A stretch of DNA of 64,000 bases from contig CACGWQ010000003.1 in NCBI GenBank assembly GCA_902576815.1, positions 1 through 64,000 on the forward strand. The letters run 5' to 3'. Below the pieces are notes generated by a model that was not told the DNA's origin, made no database searches, and saw only the letters and a list, made by a program, of their open reading frames with translations. Positions 61,638 to 64,000 of this stretch are shown one piece after another. The translations under genes were made by a program, and so were the position numbers. The stretch is from an uncultured Pelagibacteraceae bacterium (lineage in GTDB: Bacteria; Pseudomonadota; Alphaproteobacteria; Pelagibacterales; Pelagibacteraceae). Numbering within the stretch: the first letter of the stretch is position 1; each line of letters opens with the position of its first letter.

Positions 61638-62506
61638 TTATTAAGTGCCCTTCCTGCAATTGTTTTTAATTTATCTTTAGTTTTTTGAGTTCTTTTTTCT
61701 GGAGCGGTAATTATTGCTACATCTAAGCAATTATTAGTTGGATCATTAGGATCAATGTGATTTTCAAAGTTCTCTATTAAGTTTTTAATCATATTTTTTG
61801 CTTTCGTGGCATTATTTAAAAGTACTTTTATTACTTTTTGAACATCAACATTTTCGTGATCTAGATGCCAGCAATCATAATCTGTTACCATAGAAACCGA
61901 AGCATATCTAATTTCTGCTTCTCTTGCTAGCTTAGCTTCTGGCATATTTGTCATTCCAATAACATCGGCTTTCCAAGATCTATACAGGTTTGACTCTGCT
62001 AACGTAGAGAATTGTGGACCTTCCATTACAACATATGTTCCACCTCTTTGATAAGGTATATTTTCTTTTTTAATAGCATCTTCGCAAGCATTCATTAGCC
62101 CATTTGAAGTTGGATGAGCCATTGAAACATGAGCTACAATTTCATCATCAAAAAAGGTTTTATTCCGAGCAAAAGTCCTATCGATGAATTGATCAACGAT
62201 TACAAATTTTCCTGGTAGTAAATCTTCCTTTAATGATCCTACAGCTGAAACAGAAACTATGTCAGTAATACCAAGTTGTTTTAGAGCATCAATATTTGCC
62301 CTAAAATTTATTTTTGAGGGAGAAATAAAATGACCTTTTCCATGTCTCGGTAGAAAATAAATTTCTTTATTATTATATTTAGCCTTTAATATTAAATCTG
62401 AAGGCTTTCCCCAAGGAGTATTTATATCTAGTTTTTCTCTATCTTTGAACTCTTCGACATCATATAGGCCACTTCCACCAATAATTGCTAATTTATTATT
62501 TGCCAT
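61634..62506 (-). CDS. mtnP: S-methyl-5'-thioadenosine phosphorylase
   Basis: IIGGSGLYDVEEF, LPRHGKGH, VVMEGPQFSTLAESNLYRSWKADVIGMTNMPEAKLAREAEI. Confidence 0.96.
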   Translation of the reverse strand: MANNKLAIIGGSGLYDVEEFKDREKLDINTPWGKPSDLILKAKYNNKEIYFLPRHGKGHFISPSKINFRANIDALKQLGITDIVSVSAVGSLKEDLLPGKFVIVDQFIDRTFARNKTFFDDEIVAHVSMAHPTSNGLMNACEDAIKKENIPYQRGGTYVVMEGPQFSTLAESNLYRSWKADVIGMTNMPEAKLAREAEIRYASVSMVTDYDCWHLDHENVDVQKVIKVLLNNATKAKNMIKNLIENFENHIDPNDPTNNCLDVAIITAPEKRTQKTKDKLKTIAGRALNK

Positions 62507-62534
62507 GTTAAAATTTAGATTATAATTAAGTTTT

Positions 62535-63062
62535 ATGGATTTAAAAGAACATATTCGATCAATTCAAGATTATCCAAAAAAAGGAATTTTATTTAGAGAT
62601 ATCACAACTCTAATAAAAAACGAAAAAGCTTTTAAAGAATGTATTGATCAAATAATAAAAAGAGCAGAAAAATTTAAATTCGATAAAATTGCAGCGATAG
62701 AGTCTAGAGGTTTTGTTTTTGCTTCAGCTATTTCATACATTTTAGGTAAACCGTTTATAATGCTTAGAAAAAAGAATAAGTTACCTGCTGAAGTTCATTC
62801 TGTTGATTTTCAACTAGAATATGGGAAAGCCACAATCGAAGTACACAAAGATTCTTTTGGAAAAAATGATAATGTTCTTATTATTGACGATTTAATTGCA
62901 ACTGGTGGAACAGCCGAAGCAGCTGCCAAACTTATAGAAATGTCAGAGTCAAAAATTTCAGCTTTTATCTTTGTTATTAATTTATTTGATCTTGGTGGCA
63001 GTGATAACCTACAAAAAAAAGGGTATAATGTTGAATGTTTGATTGATTTTCCAGGTCATTAA
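62535..63062 (+). CDS. apt: Adenine phosphoribosyltransferase
   Basis: IRSIQDYPKKGILFRDITTL, AIESRGFVFASAISY, VLIIDDLIATGGTAEAA. Confidence 0.96.
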   Translation: MDLKEHIRSIQDYPKKGILFRDITTLIKNEKAFKECIDQIIKRAEKFKFDKIAAIESRGFVFASAISYILGKPFIMLRKKNKLPAEVHSVDFQLEYGKATIEVHKDSFGKNDNVLIIDDLIATGGTAEAAAKLIEMSESKISAFIFVINLFDLGGSDNLQKKGYNVECLIDFPGH

Positions 63063-63071
63063 AAATTATTG

Positions 63072-64000
63072 ATGCAAGAAAAAGACATATTAAATTTAAT
63101 AAAAAAAACAATCATAAATAAAGAATTTGATAAAGCTATAAGTTTAGTAAATAATTCTAACACAACAAAGATTGAAAGGAATTTAAAGCTGCGTTTGCTT
63201 GCATCAATTTATTTTAAAAAGAAAGATTGGGAGAGTGCAATCAAATATTATGAAAAAGTATTACCTAACTCAAATGATAAATTTGGTATATATAATAACA
63301 TAGGAATATCTTATTTCAATTTAGGGGAACTTAAAAAATCTATCGATTTTTATCTTAAATCTATTGAAAATAATCAAAACTTTGATGTAGCACATGAAAA
63401 TTTAGCAATTACCTATAAAAAACTTGATGATTACGAAAGTGCTATTAAAAGTTTTGTTATGGCATTTGAAATCAATAAGAATAATAAGAATGCAAGGAAC
63501 CAAATACTATATTTGCTTAACTACGTTAAAATTAAAAATAAAACTATTAATCCAATCATAGAGTGTGATTTTAAAATAAATGAATTATTAAAAAATTTAA
63601 ATTTTGAATCAATTAAATCTGAAAAATTTTTAAAAAATTTATTTTTTAAAATTGATGAAATTATAGATACTTATAAATCTGATTTTTTTTTGGACGAAAC
63701 TCAAATATATAGAAGAAATAAGGAAAATCTTAATTGTTCGAGACATTTTAAGGTATTTAATAGATTTAAGATAATACCGAAATACTGTTTTAATTGCTAC
63801 AAGATACAAATTGATCTTAAAAATATAGTTGACTTGGTTAAACTAAATTTTCTATTTAATATTTTAAAACTTGAAAAAAATAATATTAGAAAATGTATCG
63901 TAGAAATTAGACCAAATGTTCCGGTGAATTATAAAGGTTATATATATTGCGAGAGTTTGGATGAGTCTCAAGAGATACTAAAAAATATAAGTAATGATTT
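63072..64000 (+). CDS. TPR-repeat protein with Cys/His-rich C-terminal region, truncated by window end
   Basis: Own translation from ATG 63072 open to window end; TPR repeats FGIYNNIGISYFNLGELKKSIDFYLKSIE; CSRHFKVFNRFKIIPKYCFNC. Confidence 0.7.
   Translation, partial: MQEKDILNLIKKTIINKEFDKAISLVNNSNTTKIERNLKLRLLASIYFKKKDWESAIKYYEKVLPNSNDKFGIYNNIGISYFNLGELKKSIDFYLKSIENNQNFDVAHENLAITYKKLDDYESAIKSFVMAFEINKNNKNARNQILYLLNYVKIKNKTINPIIECDFKINELLKNLNFESIKSEKFLKNLFFKIDEIIDTYKSDFFLDETQIYRRNKENLNCSRHFKVFNRFKIIPKYCFNCYKIQIDLKNIVDLVKLNFLFNILKLEKNNIRKCIVEIRPNVPVNYKGYIYCESLDESQEILKNISND

Noticed and set aside
1-64000. CRISPR arrays, tRNA/rRNA genes, insertion sequences, prophage
   Set aside because: No regularly spaced repeats, cloverleaf-like intergenic segments, transposase/integrase or phage structural motifs were seen by reading; a tRNAscan/Infernal run would be needed for certainty.

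Overview
The window is AT-rich, very gene-dense alphaproteobacterial DNA. Gene content and style point to a SAR11 / Candidatus Pelagibacter-like genome: APS reductase aprBAM, xsc, a TPP-riboswitch-controlled SSS transporter, tiny intergenic gaps and many overlapping start/stop codons. This taxonomic call is inference. No rRNA, tRNA, CRISPR array, transposon or phage module was recognised. Main blocks: (1) 1-6.5 kb, a surface/exometabolite modification cassette with two SGNH proteins, a His-rich membrane protein, a NodU/SxtI-type carbamoyltransferase, two unannotated paralogous 49-aa SxtK/DUF5989-like proteins flanking a methyltransferase, and an SxtJ-like protein; (2) 6.5-14.7 kb, a sulfonate/sulfite block (xsc, suyAB-like pair, TauE/SafE exporter, aprABM); (3) 14.8-20 kb, pabABC, MFS, metC-like; (4) 20-30 kb, housekeeping (mnmA, cysQ, recX, bcp, amtB, HU, rseP) and a TPP riboswitch with an SSS transporter; (5) 30-37 kb, ABC-2 exporter, a small c-type cytochrome/b561 module, glycosyltransferase; (6) 37-50 kb, TctABC, AbrB-like, M20 peptidase, oligopeptide ABC transporter, CapA-like protein and LysR; (7) 51-55 kb, GT9, DUF6165-like, Anbu-type protease with a permuted ATP-grasp; (8) 55-63 kb, polar amino-acid ABC transporter, SpeD-SpeE fusion and an MTA-salvage block (class II aldolase, mtnA, alpha/beta hydrolase, mtnP, apt); and a TPR protein running off the end. 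Several small ORFs missing from the supplied track were found by direct translation. The strongest candidates for something new are the duplicated microprotein/carbamoyltransferase cassette, the 27-aa basic microprotein, the CapA-peptide uptake locus, the reduced Anbu/ATP-grasp locus and the truncated MTA shunt.
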